In this document: positions 16,718 through 25,781 of the stretch, piece by piece
How positions within the stretch are numbered: position 1 is the stretch's first letter
Layout: each line of letters opens with the position of its first letter
DNA from: Verrucomicrobia bacterium Tous-C9LFEB
GTDB lineage: Bacteria > Verrucomicrobiota > Verrucomicrobiia > Methylacidiphilales > UBA1321
Length of the DNA stretch: 64,000 nt
NCBI GenBank assembly: GCA_002304345.1
Contig: NEUU01000004.1
Span: 186,001 to 250,000, forward strand
Direction of reading: 5' to 3'
The notes under the pieces: model-generated
Seen by the model: the letters and a program-made list of their open reading frames with translations, nothing else
Databases searched by the model: none
What the model was told of the DNA's origin: nothing
Program-made: the position numbers and the translations under genes

Positions 16718-17926
16718 TTAACCGACAACGGACCGACTGTTTGACACGTCCACCAACTGTTGAAATAAACCGTCAACCGGAGCCCATTCCGCTCTCATTT
16801 TTCCATCGCGGAGTGGTTTGTGGATGACCTCTTCGATCTCGAGGTCCGTGCGTATTTTTTGAACCGCCTCCACATGGGCCAAGGCGGATTCCGCTCCGAA
16901 ATGTGGACGATTCCCGCCCTGGAGAAAGGTCAGGACTTCGCGAATCATGTGCTGGCGGGAGCCTTCCTCGGCATCCAGTGTCCAACGGCGCAGTTCATTT
17001 CCCTGGGAGTCGTACGCGACGGACTCTTTCTCGTGCGCCCAGATGAGGCGACCGCTCGTTCCCTCGATGCAGAGAGTGGGATCGATCTTCGTCGTGTCGA
17101 CGTGGGTAAACAGGCCGTCGATGATCACGCCTTCCCCCGTGAGCAGATGAACGTTGGCGGTGTCGTACGATTCGATCGGATAAAACCGATAAAGATGGCC
17201 GGCGGTTTTCGCCACTCGCGCCATGTCGTGCAGGGAGGGAGCCGCAAAGTACAGGGCGAGATTGAGAAAGTGAGCGAAGGCGTTGTTCAGCGGCGAATCG
17301 AAAACATCCATGCCGTCACAAGTCAGTCTGCCCGCCCAGTTGTTGCGGGAATAATAGCTTTGACCGCGTGGCCAGCTTCCCGAGGCGCGAATGGACAGGA
17401 TCTGGCCCAGTGCTCCCGACAGCAGGAATTCCTTGATCGAGTGGGTGGCGGGAGAAAACATGTCTTGAAAACCCACCGTAACGAATCGTCCTGATTGCTG
17501 GCTGGCCTGGACGATCTTGTTGGCATCGGCGACCGACCCGGCGAGGGGTTTTTCCACCAGAACATGACAGCCGCCGTCAAGCGCGTGAAGGCTCATGTCT
17601 TTATGCAGGTGGATGCTCGTGGGAATAACGCAAAGATCGAGCGTGTCGCCATGGGCCTTGAGCATGCTTTGGTAATCGGGGAAGAGGGCGCATCCTGACT
17701 CGCGCAGTGGATCGCACACGGCCTTTTCCTCGGCTTGATTAATGACCGTGGCCGCCACCAAACGCAGACCTTCGCTCCGCGCGGCGGTCTGGAGCGATTT
17801 GAGCATCACCCGGCCATATCCCGAGATGCCGATGATCCCCACGGAGATTTGGTCGCTCGGTTGCGTGCGGCGTCGTGCGTGGTTCTTCGAATGGATGATT
17901 TTTTTGTGGGGGGTGAGTGTAAGCAT
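16718..17926 (-). CDS. Gfo/Idh/MocA family sugar oxidoreductase
   Basis: 402 residues from ATG 17926, preferred because AAGGGAG lies 6 nt upstream; in-frame starts at 17974 and 18022 would add 16-32 residues of unlikely sequence. Rossmann motif 'VGIIGISGYGRVM' binds NAD(P). 'GCHVLVEKPLAGS' contains the catalytic Lys of the family. The C-terminal alpha/beta domain follows. Family members oxidise, reduce or epimerise sugars and cyclitols in the cytoplasm; no subfamily is clear. It is first in the minus-strand run and divergent from the LacI gene, so it is a natural target of that repressor. Confidence 0.85.
   Translation of the reverse strand: MLTLTPHKKIIHSKNHARRRTQPSDQISVGIIGISGYGRVMLKSLQTAARSEGLRLVAATVINQAEEKAVCDPLRESGCALFPDYQSMLKAHGDTLDLCVIPTSIHLHKDMSLHALDGGCHVLVEKPLAGSVADANKIVQASQQSGRFVTVGFQDMFSPATHSIKEFLLSGALGQILSIRASGSWPRGQSYYSRNNWAGRLTCDGMDVFDSPLNNAFAHFLNLALYFAAPSLHDMARVAKTAGHLYRFYPIESYDTANVHLLTGEGVIIDGLFTHVDTTKIDPTLCIEGTSGRLIWAHEKESVAYDSQGNELRRWTLDAEEGSRQHMIREVLTFLQGGNRPHFGAESALAHVEAVQKIRTDLEIEEVIHKPLRDGKMRAEWAPVDGLFQQLVDVSNSRSVVG
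16741..16752. promoter_or_regulatory. Candidate LacI-type operator, copy a (TTGACACGTCCA)
   Basis: TTGAC-AC-GTCCA, two mismatched end bases relative to the perfect copy at 19077. It lies inside the last codons of the oxidoreductase gene and 48-60 bp upstream of the PEP-CTERM start. Because it is in coding sequence (Val-Asp-Val-Ser), it is the weakest of the three copies. Confidence 0.35.
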
Positions 17927-17937
17927 GGAGGGCTCCC

Positions 17938-17951
17938 TTAAACCGGTTGAC
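17938..17951. promoter_or_regulatory. Palindrome with central CCGG before the oxidoreductase start
   Basis: TTAAACCGGTTGAC contains the perfect 8-bp palindrome AACCGGTT and fits the general LacI/GalR operator shape (A/T-rich arms around a central CG). It sits 12 bp upstream of the ATG at 17926, in the divergent region shared with the LacI gene. Confidence 0.4.
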
Positions 17952-18015
17952 GGGGACAGAGACTTGATATCCATCACTTTCTTTTGTCTTGCGGAAGAAG
18001 CAACCGTGCGATAGG

Positions 18016-18027
18016 TAGACACGTCAA
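18016..18027. promoter_or_regulatory. Candidate LacI-type operator, copy b (TAGACACGTCAA)
   Basis: The inverted repeat GAC-AC-GTC with A/T-rich ends abuts the ATG of the LacI gene. Binding here would block translation or transcription of the regulator, which suggests autoregulation. Confidence 0.5.
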
Positions 18028-19080
18028 ATGGCTGGAAGAATATCCATTCGAGATCTGGCCCGAATCGCCTCCGTTAGCCGTACCACGGTTTCCCTCGCCC
18101 TGCGCAACAGCCATAAAATCAGCGCCGCCGTCCGCAAGCGCATTCAGGATCTTGCTGCCGAGCATCACTATCAAAGTCATCCGATGGTGGCGGCCTTGAT
18201 GCAGCAGATCCGCTCCAAAAAAAAGATCCACGACGGCGAGATCATCGCCTTCATCAGCTCCAACGATTTTCCCGAGCAGTGGAAAAATTCGTACTGGATC
18301 CGGGAAGTGTGGAAAGGGGCTGGAGCAGAAGCGCAGAAGCTCGGTTTTCGACTGGACCATTTTTGGGCGGGACCACGCGCGCAGAATTCCATGAAGCTCG
18401 CGAAGATTCTCTACAGCCGGGGGATCAAGGGGCTGGTCTTTGCACCCATGCCGTGGCCGCACCCGGTCCTCACGCTGCCTTGGGAACGATTCGTGGCGAT
18501 CGCCTGTACGACCACCACCGGCATTGCGGAATTGCCCGTGGTCCGGAGCAATCATTTTCGAGGCATCGGCATGGTGCTCGATACGCTCACCGAAATGGGA
18601 GCGAGACGTATTGGGGTGGTCTGCGTGGAAGATGACGATCTGCGCGTGGGTCGTGCCTGGTCGGCGGGACTGCACGCCTTTATCCTGGATCATCCAAAGG
18701 TGAAGGTTCGCCTCCTGAGATTGCCGAACGATGAGGCTCTGGGCGATTTCGCTCCGTGGTATCGCGCGAACAAGTTCGATGTGGTGGTGGGGGTTCGCTC
18801 GGGAACTCTTCAGCTTTTAAAGAAAATGAAATTGGAGCTGGGCGTTGACGTGGCCTGCGCGTCGCTCGATGTCGCCACGAGTGAGTTGGGTACTCTCGCG
18901 GGCTTTTATCAAGATCCCGCCTATGTGGGACGGCGCGCCATTCAGCATATCAGCAAGGCGATTTACGATCAGTCTTTCGGCCTGCCGGAATATCCCGAAT
19001 CGATCCTCATCAATGGCCGATTCGTGGAGGGAACCTCTTTGGACCCGCTGAAAAAACTCAAGCGGCCTCGCCGGGGTTGA
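18028..19080 (+). CDS. LacI/GalR family transcriptional regulator
   Basis: 350 residues. The helix-turn-helix is at 5-28 ('SIRDLARIASVSRTTVSLAL') with the hinge 'RIQDLAAEHHYQSHPMVAAL' after it; this long, H-P-M-V containing linker is characteristic of verrucomicrobial LacI proteins. The periplasmic-binding-type sensor domain follows ('IKGLVFAPMPWP', 'VACASLDVATSELGTLAGF'). It presumably senses a sugar product and represses flanking glycan genes. It is divergent from the oxidoreductase gene and upstream of the O-acetylesterase. Three matching inverted repeats (16741, 18016, 19077) surround it. Confidence 0.9.
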   Translation: MAGRISIRDLARIASVSRTTVSLALRNSHKISAAVRKRIQDLAAEHHYQSHPMVAALMQQIRSKKKIHDGEIIAFISSNDFPEQWKNSYWIREVWKGAGAEAQKLGFRLDHFWAGPRAQNSMKLAKILYSRGIKGLVFAPMPWPHPVLTLPWERFVAIACTTTTGIAELPVVRSNHFRGIGMVLDTLTEMGARRIGVVCVEDDDLRVGRAWSAGLHAFILDHPKVKVRLLRLPNDEALGDFAPWYRANKFDVVVGVRSGTLQLLKKMKLELGVDVACASLDVATSELGTLAGFYQDPAYVGRRAIQHISKAIYDQSFGLPEYPESILINGRFVEGTSLDPLKKLKRPRRG

Positions 19081-19088
19081 CGTGTCAA
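19077..19088. promoter_or_regulatory. Candidate LacI-type operator, copy c (TTGACGTGTCAA)
   Basis: Perfect arms TTGAC and GTCAA around a 2-bp spacer. The site overlaps the stop codon of the LacI gene and lies ~100 bp upstream of the O-acetylesterase start, a sensible place to control that gene and the one after it. Confidence 0.5.
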
Positions 19089-19190
19089 TCCTGAGGTGGA
19101 TTGCTCGGTGAAACGGAGTTGTCTACAAACGATAAGAGGTGGAGTCCCTCACGGGGATCACCTCCCTTCATATCTTCTGAAGCATTCTCT

Positions 19191-21251
19191 ATGATGAAAC
19201 TGTCGTATCGTTGGGTGGGATTGATCGTGTGGTGGAGTGCTAGCGGGTTCGCTTTTGCCAACGTCTCCTTGCCGCCGTTTTTCTCCGACCATGCCGTGCT
19301 GCAAAAAGCGGCGAAAGTACCCATTTGGGGCAAGGCGGATCCCGGCGAAAAAGTTACCGTCGCCGTGGGCGACGCCAAGGCCGAAGCGGTCGCGGATGCG
19401 CAGGGAAAGTGGAGGGTGAACCTCGATCTGCACGACAAGGCTTACGGACCGTATGAGTTGGTGGCGGAAGGAAAAAACCGGGTGGTCGCCACGGACGTAG
19501 TCGTGGGGGAAGTCTGGCTGTGCTCCGGCCAATCGAATATGGAGTTTACGCTGAAACAAGCGGACAACGCAGCTCAGGAAATTCCCGCCTCGGCCAATCC
19601 GCTGCTGCGTCATTTCCATGCGAAATATGTCGCGACGTCCACGCCTCAGGAAACGACGGAAGGCAAATGGGAGTTGGCCTCGCCGCAGACTTCCGGAGGA
19701 TTTACCGCCGTCGGCTATTTCTTCGGAAAGAAACTTCAACAGACCCTCAACGTTCCCGTAGGACTGCTGCACACTTCGTGGGGCGCGACGCCGGTCGAAG
19801 CGTGGACCAGCGTCGATTCACTCTCGACTGTGCCGGATCTGAAAGAGACCACCGACAAGTTGCTCAAGGACGAAGCCACCTTGCCGCAACGCCAACAGGA
19901 TTATCTGGCACAGTACGCCGCGTGGGAAAAGAAGTACAACCGGGAGGACAAGCCCGCTCCGATTGCCGCGTTCGTGGCCCCCACGATCGACGTCAATGAA
20001 TGGAAGAAAGTGACGCTGCCTGGCGATCTCGCCGCAGCGGGAGTGCCGGATCACGGCGCCATTTGGGTGCGGCGCACGGTCACCGTACCGCCGGAACTCT
20101 CCAATCGTGATTGGGCGCTGGATCTGGCGATTATTCACGATTTCGATGAGGTCTACTGGAATGGAGAAAAGCGGGGAGCCACCACGCCTCAAACGCCGGG
20201 CGCCAACGATCATCGTCTCTATTATGTTCCGGGACCTTTGGTCAAGGCAGGGGACAATGTTCTGGCCATCCGTATTTTCGCGCCCAAAGGCGGAGCGGGA
20301 ATCAGTAACTCAAGCGCTGGGTTTCACGGGCTCTTCGTCTCCTTCGCCGGGGAATGGCTCGCCAAGGTGGAAAAAGAACTGTCCCCGTTGGATGCCGAGG
20401 GCAAGGCGACCTATCCGGTGCAGCCCACGAAATTACCGAATCCGCAAAAAATGCCGGGGCACTTATTCAATGGGATGATCCATCCCTTCATTCCCTACGC
20501 TATTCGCGGCGTGATCTGGTATCAGGGCGAGGGGAATGCCGGACGGGCCTATCAGTACCGCACCTCCATGCCGCTCCTGGTGAAGGATTGGCGTCGGCAG
20601 TGGGGGGCGGGTGATTTTCCGTTCTACCTCTGCCAACTGGCCAGTTATGGAAACAAGAAAAAGGAGCCGGGCGAAAGCGATATGGCGGAGTTGCGCGAAG
20701 CCCAGACCCTGACGACCCTCACCGTGCCGAACACCGGCGAGGCGGTGCTCGTCGACATCGGCGAGGATGCCGACATTCATCCGCGCAACAAAAAGGATGC
20801 TGGCGAACGGCTGGCCTTCGTCGCGCTCAGTCAGACCTACGGACAAAACGTTCCCTTCTCGGGGCCACTCTATCAATCCATGGTTGTCGAAGGAGACAAG
20901 GTGCGGATTTCCTTCAAGCACGTGGAAGGGGGACTGGTGGCGAAACCGCTTCCGGATCGTTACCAGCCGACCACGCTGCATCCTCAAACGGTTCCCTTGG
21001 TGCGCAATTCTCCCCAGAGCGAACTGGAAGGATTTGCGATTTGCGGCGAAGACCAGAAATGGAAATGGGCCGAGGCGACGATTCAAGGCGACACCGTCAT
21101 AGTCTCGTCGCCCGACGTTCCCAAGCCCGTCGCGGTGCGCTACGCTTGGGCGAATAGTCCCCTTTGCAATCTGACCAATCGGGCCGGACTCCCTGCCGTG
21201 CCGTTTCGGACGGACGATTTTCCGCCGATCACGCTGAACCGTAAATTCTGA
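19191..21251 (+). CDS. Secreted sialate O-acetylesterase-like (SASA) carbohydrate esterase
   Basis: 686 residues from ATG 19191 (a second ATG follows directly). Signal peptide YRWVGLIVWWSASGFAFA. Residues ~25-105 are an Ig-like strand set ('AKVPIWGKADPGEKVTVAV'). The SGNH-type catalytic part opens with 'LCSGQSNMEF' (Ser115), continues with 'GVIWYQGEGNAG' and closes with 'VDIGEDADIHPRNK' holding the catalytic Asp/His pair. A galactose-binding-like jelly roll is inserted mid-protein ('FDEVYWNGEKRG'...'DNVLAIRIF'), as in many bacterial SASA proteins. In glycan loci these remove O-acetyl groups; the true substrate is rarely sialic acid. It lies downstream of the LacI gene and a candidate operator. 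Confidence 0.88.
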   Translation: MMKLSYRWVGLIVWWSASGFAFANVSLPPFFSDHAVLQKAAKVPIWGKADPGEKVTVAVGDAKAEAVADAQGKWRVNLDLHDKAYGPYELVAEGKNRVVATDVVVGEVWLCSGQSNMEFTLKQADNAAQEIPASANPLLRHFHAKYVATSTPQETTEGKWELASPQTSGGFTAVGYFFGKKLQQTLNVPVGLLHTSWGATPVEAWTSVDSLSTVPDLKETTDKLLKDEATLPQRQQDYLAQYAAWEKKYNREDKPAPIAAFVAPTIDVNEWKKVTLPGDLAAAGVPDHGAIWVRRTVTVPPELSNRDWALDLAIIHDFDEVYWNGEKRGATTPQTPGANDHRLYYVPGPLVKAGDNVLAIRIFAPKGGAGISNSSAGFHGLFVSFAGEWLAKVEKELSPLDAEGKATYPVQPTKLPNPQKMPGHLFNGMIHPFIPYAIRGVIWYQGEGNAGRAYQYRTSMPLLVKDWRRQWGAGDFPFYLCQLASYGNKKKEPGESDMAELREAQTLTTLTVPNTGEAVLVDIGEDADIHPRNKKDAGERLAFVALSQTYGQNVPFSGPLYQSMVVEGDKVRISFKHVEGGLVAKPLPDRYQPTTLHPQTVPLVRNSPQSELEGFAICGEDQKWKWAEATIQGDTVIVSSPDVPKPVAVRYAWANSPLCNLTNRAGLPAVPFRTDDFPPITLNRKF

Positions 21252-21354
21252 CTACAGTCGCCAAAGGGTCGATTTTTCGGCTCTTTATATAGAATTAATC
21301 GCATTTGAACTGATTAAATGGAAGATCTCTTGAGAGGGGCAAACGATCGGGGGC

Positions 21355-24219
21355 ATGGTGCCAGGTGGTATGATACACACTCACCGGTTTGCTCTTGTCA
21401 CCGTGATCTGGATTTTGGCGGCTCTGGGAGTTCAGGCCGATGTTCGTGATTTCACGGTGAGCTACACCTGGTCATCGAGCGTCAATACTTCCAGTTACCG
21501 CGCCTACGTGCCCTTGCCGGTGGACGCGCCCGTCGTGCGCGGCGTGGTCATGATTTATGGCGGCACCGGCGGCGACTATCGCTATTACGTGGACGATCCC
21601 ATCCTGCAGGACGCGGCCCGTTCGCTGGGATTCGCGTTGATCGGCGCGGACGTCAACGGCTATGGAGCGATTGGCTCGAGCAACGCCCAGGCCGCGACGG
21701 CCCTGAATGCCATTCTGACCGCAGCGGCCACGGCCACGGCGCGCCCGGAATTGGTCAATGTGCCGATCATTTCGACAGGGCATTCCCTGGGGGGCTTTAG
21801 TTCCTGTCGCTGGGCTTCCTATGCGCCACAGCGCACGCTGGCGGTGATCGGGCAACGCGGCAGCGAGTCGCCCTACGGGTCGGATCTCGCGGCCAGCCTC
21901 AAGGTACCCCTGATGATCATCCCGGGATCGAAAGATGGCAACACGATCACGAACCCCGGCACCATGGTGAGTACCTACACCCAATGGCGCAGCGCCTCGG
22001 CGGCGAATGGTCATGCCTCGTGGGCGGTGGATTGGTTGATGGATCACGATTCCTTCGGAAACCAGACATGGCCGATGGTGTGGACCTATATTGCGGAGGC
22101 CATCGCCTGCCGCTATCCGGCGGGAGTGACTCCTTCCACCGCGGCGGGAAATCCGGTGCCGCTCGTGGATATCCCGTTGGAAAATGGCTGGCTCGCGCAG
22201 CGCGCCTATGTGTCGTCCTCCACCGGGGCGGACCGCAGCACCTTTGGTGCGATCGCTCCCTACAACGATTACACGGGCACCAAGACGGATGCCTCCTGGT
22301 TGCCGAATGAAACCGTGGCGCGCGTGTATCAGGCGCTGAATTCCTATGATGGCGTCACAACCCGCACCGTCATTCCCAAGCAATGTCCCCTCGCGATTGT
22401 GGGAGATGCCGCGCCGCCCGCGCCTGCGGCAGCGGCGGTGTATGGCGTTACGATCGATCCGCAATTGGCCGTCTGGACGGTCGGCTCCACGATTACGATC
22501 ACCGTGGACCCGCGCGAGTTTGATGATGTGCGGCCCATCGTGCAGATGGATTTCTATGATGGAGCCGTCTTGCTCGGCACTAAGACCGCATCGGACGTCG
22601 ATGGCAAATGGCGTTTGCCGGTCACCTTGGCCACGCGCGGCATTCATAGCGTGACGGTGGTGGCGACCAATTCGCTCGGCAACAAAACCTCCACTTTCCA
22701 GACCGTGGTGGCGGCCTCGTCGCGAACCACGGCGGCGCAATATGTCAGCAGTTTCGAAGGGAGCGAGTACGTGGCCGGTCAGACCCTGACCACCGGTCTG
22801 CGGGAAGATTCCGTGGCGGGCAAGTTCTGGCGGATCGTGATTGGCGGCACCGGGTCCACCGCGACGGCCACGGTCGGGACAAGCAATCCAGCCACGGGAA
22901 CCAAGCATCTGCGCATCGTCGACCCCAGCACCGTAGCCAATTTCAACATCAGCGCGAATCTCGATCTGACCACGGCCGTTAGCAGCGTCGTCACCAAGCC
23001 CTTTACCGTCAGCTTCCGGGGTTCCACCACGGGCATCACGACCAATTTCAGCGGCGTCAATTACTCCTTCGGCCCGGATGTTTCTCAGGGAGGCTTCAGC
23101 AGTTACAATCCCGCCACACCGCTGGCGGTTCAAGCGCAATGGCTCAACGTCAACGTCGATAACACCACCTTTACCCCCACCGGGGGCACTACGACCAATC
23201 GCGGATTGCTGATCACCATTTTGACTTCCCGCGCCGGAACCACGTCCATCAGCTTCCGACCCCGGCAGGCCGATGGGCGCACCCTCTCCACCTGGGCCGA
23301 CGGCGGTTATTTTACCGTGTCCGCCACGATCGATCCCTACACGTTTGCCTACACGAGCATTGTCGTCAACGGGGTGGAGCAGATCGGCATCGCGCGCGAC
23401 AGCCTCAACGGCAATCTCATCCCCGCCACGTCGTTCTATATCCCGGCCAACGCCACGCCCAATTCCACCTTCCGTTTCTATTCCAATAGCGGCAACTCCG
23501 GCACCGCCGATCTCGACGACTTGAGCGTGACGCCGAGCCTGCTTCCCGCCGCCGCTCCCACGTCGTTCACTGCGACGGCTGGCAGCGGATCGAGCGTCGT
23601 TCTGCAATGGGTCGACAATTCGGCAGCCGAAACGGGCTTCCAGATCGAACGCCGCGCCCTCAATGGCGACTACGCGCTGCTGCAAACACTCGCGAGTAAT
23701 ACCACCACCTTCACCGATACGACCGCACTGCCCGGCGTTCTCTACGAATACCGGGTGCGCTATCGTTATGCGACCGGCGATTCCGCTTGGGCGACCCCGG
23801 CGACCGTGACGGCGTCCGGCACGCCCACCGGTTACCAACTCTGGCTCCAGAGCAATGGCTTGGCCATGGATGGAGGCGGCAACGGTGCCCCCGCCGTGCG
23901 TACCTCGGTGAATGGCTATTCCAACTTGCTGAAATATGCGCTCGGGCTGCCCGCCAGTGCCGCCAGCTCCGCCGACTATCTCAGTCAGGGCTTGAGCGAA
24001 GACAGCCTCACCCTGACCTACACCTGTCCCGAGCCGCCGCCCAGCGGACTGGTCTACACCGTCGAAACTTCCAATGATCTGCAATCGTGGTCCCCGGCGA
24101 ATTCCGCGACCGTGAGCAGCACCGTCAATGGCAGCCAGCGCACTACCACCATGCGCGATACGGAAACCATCGGCACGCAAAGCAAACGGTTCATGCGGTT
24201 GCGCGTAACGATGCCGTGA
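21355..24219 (+). CDS. Large secreted multidomain alpha/beta-hydrolase with Ig-like, sandwich and FN3 modules
   Basis: 954 residues, or 949 from the ATG at 21370. Signal peptide HRFALVTVIWILAALGVQA. Residues ~25-260 form an alpha/beta hydrolase with nucleophile elbow 'ISTGHSLGGFSS', 'LMIIPGSKDG' (acid region) and 'WLMDHDSFGNQTW' (His region). Residues ~350-430 are Ig-like ('TITVDPREFDDV'), ~440-720 a concanavalin-like sandwich, ~725-815 an FN3 domain ('VLQWVDNSAAETGFQIER'). The last ~130 residues have the 'NLLKYALGLPAS', 'YTVETSNDLQSWS' and 'KRFMRLRVT' pattern that I associate with C-terminal domains of verrucomicrobial secreted proteins. Probably an esterase acting on polymeric substrate. 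A long antisense open frame here is a GC artefact. Confidence 0.72.
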   Translation: MVPGGMIHTHRFALVTVIWILAALGVQADVRDFTVSYTWSSSVNTSSYRAYVPLPVDAPVVRGVVMIYGGTGGDYRYYVDDPILQDAARSLGFALIGADVNGYGAIGSSNAQAATALNAILTAAATATARPELVNVPIISTGHSLGGFSSCRWASYAPQRTLAVIGQRGSESPYGSDLAASLKVPLMIIPGSKDGNTITNPGTMVSTYTQWRSASAANGHASWAVDWLMDHDSFGNQTWPMVWTYIAEAIACRYPAGVTPSTAAGNPVPLVDIPLENGWLAQRAYVSSSTGADRSTFGAIAPYNDYTGTKTDASWLPNETVARVYQALNSYDGVTTRTVIPKQCPLAIVGDAAPPAPAAAAVYGVTIDPQLAVWTVGSTITITVDPREFDDVRPIVQMDFYDGAVLLGTKTASDVDGKWRLPVTLATRGIHSVTVVATNSLGNKTSTFQTVVAASSRTTAAQYVSSFEGSEYVAGQTLTTGLREDSVAGKFWRIVIGGTGSTATATVGTSNPATGTKHLRIVDPSTVANFNISANLDLTTAVSSVVTKPFTVSFRGSTTGITTNFSGVNYSFGPDVSQGGFSSYNPATPLAVQAQWLNVNVDNTTFTPTGGTTTNRGLLITILTSRAGTTSISFRPRQADGRTLSTWADGGYFTVSATIDPYTFAYTSIVVNGVEQIGIARDSLNGNLIPATSFYIPANATPNSTFRFYSNSGNSGTADLDDLSVTPSLLPAAAPTSFTATAGSGSSVVLQWVDNSAAETGFQIERRALNGDYALLQTLASNTTTFTDTTALPGVLYEYRVRYRYATGDSAWATPATVTASGTPTGYQLWLQSNGLAMDGGGNGAPAVRTSVNGYSNLLKYALGLPASAASSADYLSQGLSEDSLTLTYTCPEPPPSGLVYTVETSNDLQSWSPANSATVSSTVNGSQRTTTMRDTETIGTQSKRFMRLRVTMP

Positions 24220-24269
24220 TCGGGTGCCGGGTTGCGTGCGGGATCAACTTGGTCTAGCTTGTGGGCGTT

Positions 24270-24527
24270 ATGCCCAATGAACGTCCCTTATTGTATATCA
24301 AGAACGGTTGCCCGTGGTGCGAGGAAGCTGAGGAGTTTCTGAAAGAGCACGGCGTCACCTATGATGTGGTCGATGTCCGCAGCGATGCCGCCGGGTTCCG
24401 TACAATGCAGGAAATTTCCGGTCAAACCAAAGCGCCCACCCTGGTGATCGATGGTGACGTGCTGGCCGATTTCGGCGTGGAAGAGTTGGAACCCTATCTC
24501 TCCCGGCACGGCATCTGGTTTGATTAG
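24270..24527 (+). CDS. Glutaredoxin-like protein
   Basis: 85 residues from ATG 24270 (a GTG at 24261 would add 3). Thioredoxin fold with the dithiol motif 'NGCPWCEEA' at 11-19, the cis-proline in 'TKAPTLVIDG' and a C-terminal 'FGVEELEPYL'. Glutaredoxins reduce disulfides and glutathionylated proteins in the cytoplasm. No partner gene is adjacent; the DUF309 gene follows after 39 bp. Confidence 0.88.
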   Translation: MPNERPLLYIKNGCPWCEEAEEFLKEHGVTYDVVDVRSDAAGFRTMQEISGQTKAPTLVIDGDVLADFGVEELEPYLSRHGIWFD

Positions 24528-24566
24528 GCGGATGCGGCTTGGCGGGCGGAGAATTTCCCTGCTGCT

Positions 24567-24992
24567 ATGACCCTCAAGAAATCCGATAAAGTCGCGAAGC
24601 TCGTGGAGACTCACGGTCATGCCGGGGGCTATAATCCGCACTACACGGGCTACTTCAATTGCTTCAACCAGCAGCTTTATTACGAGGCGCACGACGTCTT
24701 GGAAGCGCTCTGGTTGAAGGACCGCCGCTCACCCGAGGCGGCATTTTATCAGGGATTGATTCAAGTCGCGGGCGGCTTTGTGCACCTGCAAAAGGAGCGT
24801 CTCGCGCCCGCGTCGCGATTGTTTGCGCTTGCTTTGAAAAACCTGGCGCCGTATCCCTCACTGTACGCCGGACTTGACCTGGAAGGAGTTCGCCAGCTTT
24901 GTCGCCACCAGAGGGAGGCGCTTGAGGTCGGTGAATTTCAGAAAAATCCCTGGTCGCCGGAGCAGGCTCCAATTCTTAATTTGAATCACTAA
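24567..24992 (+). CDS. DUF309 family protein
   Basis: 141 residues. The family signature is clear: 'LYYEAHDVLEALWL' followed by 'AAFYQGLIQVAGGFVHLQK' and an Ala/Leu-rich helix. DUF309 proteins are small all-helical proteins of unknown function, common in bacteria and archaea. The stop abuts the ATG of the next membrane-protein gene, so the two are probably translationally coupled. Confidence 0.85.
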   Translation: MTLKKSDKVAKLVETHGHAGGYNPHYTGYFNCFNQQLYYEAHDVLEALWLKDRRSPEAAFYQGLIQVAGGFVHLQKERLAPASRLFALALKNLAPYPSLYAGLDLEGVRQLCRHQREALEVGEFQKNPWSPEQAPILNLNH

Positions 24993-25757
24993 ATGATCTT
25001 TCTCTATCCACACAACCTGCTGTGTGTTTCCCTCGCGGCGGGAATCAGTGTCTACCTCGGTTTTCTCTCCCTCCGGACCACCCCGCGCCGATTTTTCGTT
25101 CACATGTCGTTCGTGACGATTTTGCTATGGGCTGCCGCCGCGTTTCTTTCCGGTCGTGGCCTGGGCGTTTTCATCGTCGGTTGTGGCATTGTCTCCATGA
25201 TGGCGTGGCGGCAGTTTTGCCTTGAACGCGACTTCCTCGCCAAACTCTGGCTCAGTGGCGTTTCGGCTTTCGGCGGTACGCTGATCTTGCTTTCTCTCGT
25301 GGTATTGCCCCCAAACCGGCCGGAAGGCGTAACGGCTTGGTTTATCACCTCGGTCTATTTCGGCGCGTTCGTGTTGACCGCGAGTTTCATCACGGGAGCG
25401 CTGGCTGTCTCGGCTCATCGCGGCACGGCGATTCCGTCCTCACTCCTTGATAATGCCCTGATCGTTTCCTTCGTCGCTTTCGGGTTGCGCTTCCTCCTGA
25501 TGATGGGGGTGTTGGCCGGGTTTCCGAAGCTGTTTCCGGGCTGGGGCAATCAACTGCTCGATTTTCTGGCCAAGGAACATTTCTATTCCCTCGTGGGTTG
25601 GATCGTGCTCGGCATCGCACTTCCTTTTGCGCTCAATCTCTGGTCGTGGAACCGGCTGAAGCAGGGAGCGACCCCGGCTTCCCTGTTGCGTCCACTCGCC
25701 CTCTCGATGCTCGCGGCCATCGCCGGAGAATATCTCGCGCGCACTCTCTTTTTCTAA
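24993..25757 (+). CDS. Polytopic membrane protein of unknown function
   Basis: 254 residues with about eight predicted transmembrane helices (for example LLCVSLAAGISVYLGFL, FIVGCGIVSMMAW, GGTLILLSLVVL, VGWIVLGIALPFALNLW). The overall look recalls DmsC/NrfD-type quinol-linked anchors, but no diagnostic residue is visible, so I do not assign it. It begins at the base after the DUF309 stop. The MTA phosphorylase gene starts 24 bp downstream. Confidence 0.75.
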   Translation: MIFLYPHNLLCVSLAAGISVYLGFLSLRTTPRRFFVHMSFVTILLWAAAAFLSGRGLGVFIVGCGIVSMMAWRQFCLERDFLAKLWLSGVSAFGGTLILLSLVVLPPNRPEGVTAWFITSVYFGAFVLTASFITGALAVSAHRGTAIPSSLLDNALIVSFVAFGLRFLLMMGVLAGFPKLFPGWGNQLLDFLAKEHFYSLVGWIVLGIALPFALNLWSWNRLKQGATPASLLRPLALSMLAAIAGEYLARTLFF

Positions 25758-25781
25758 ACCCAAAAAAACGACAGCATTTTT

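Noticed and set aside
21472..24180. 902-codon open frame on the strand opposite the large alpha/beta-hydrolase gene
   Set aside because: Its product is low-complexity G/R/H/I-rich with no domain; the gene opposite has a signal peptide, GHSLGG and FN3 features. Such frames arise from GC-rich third positions.
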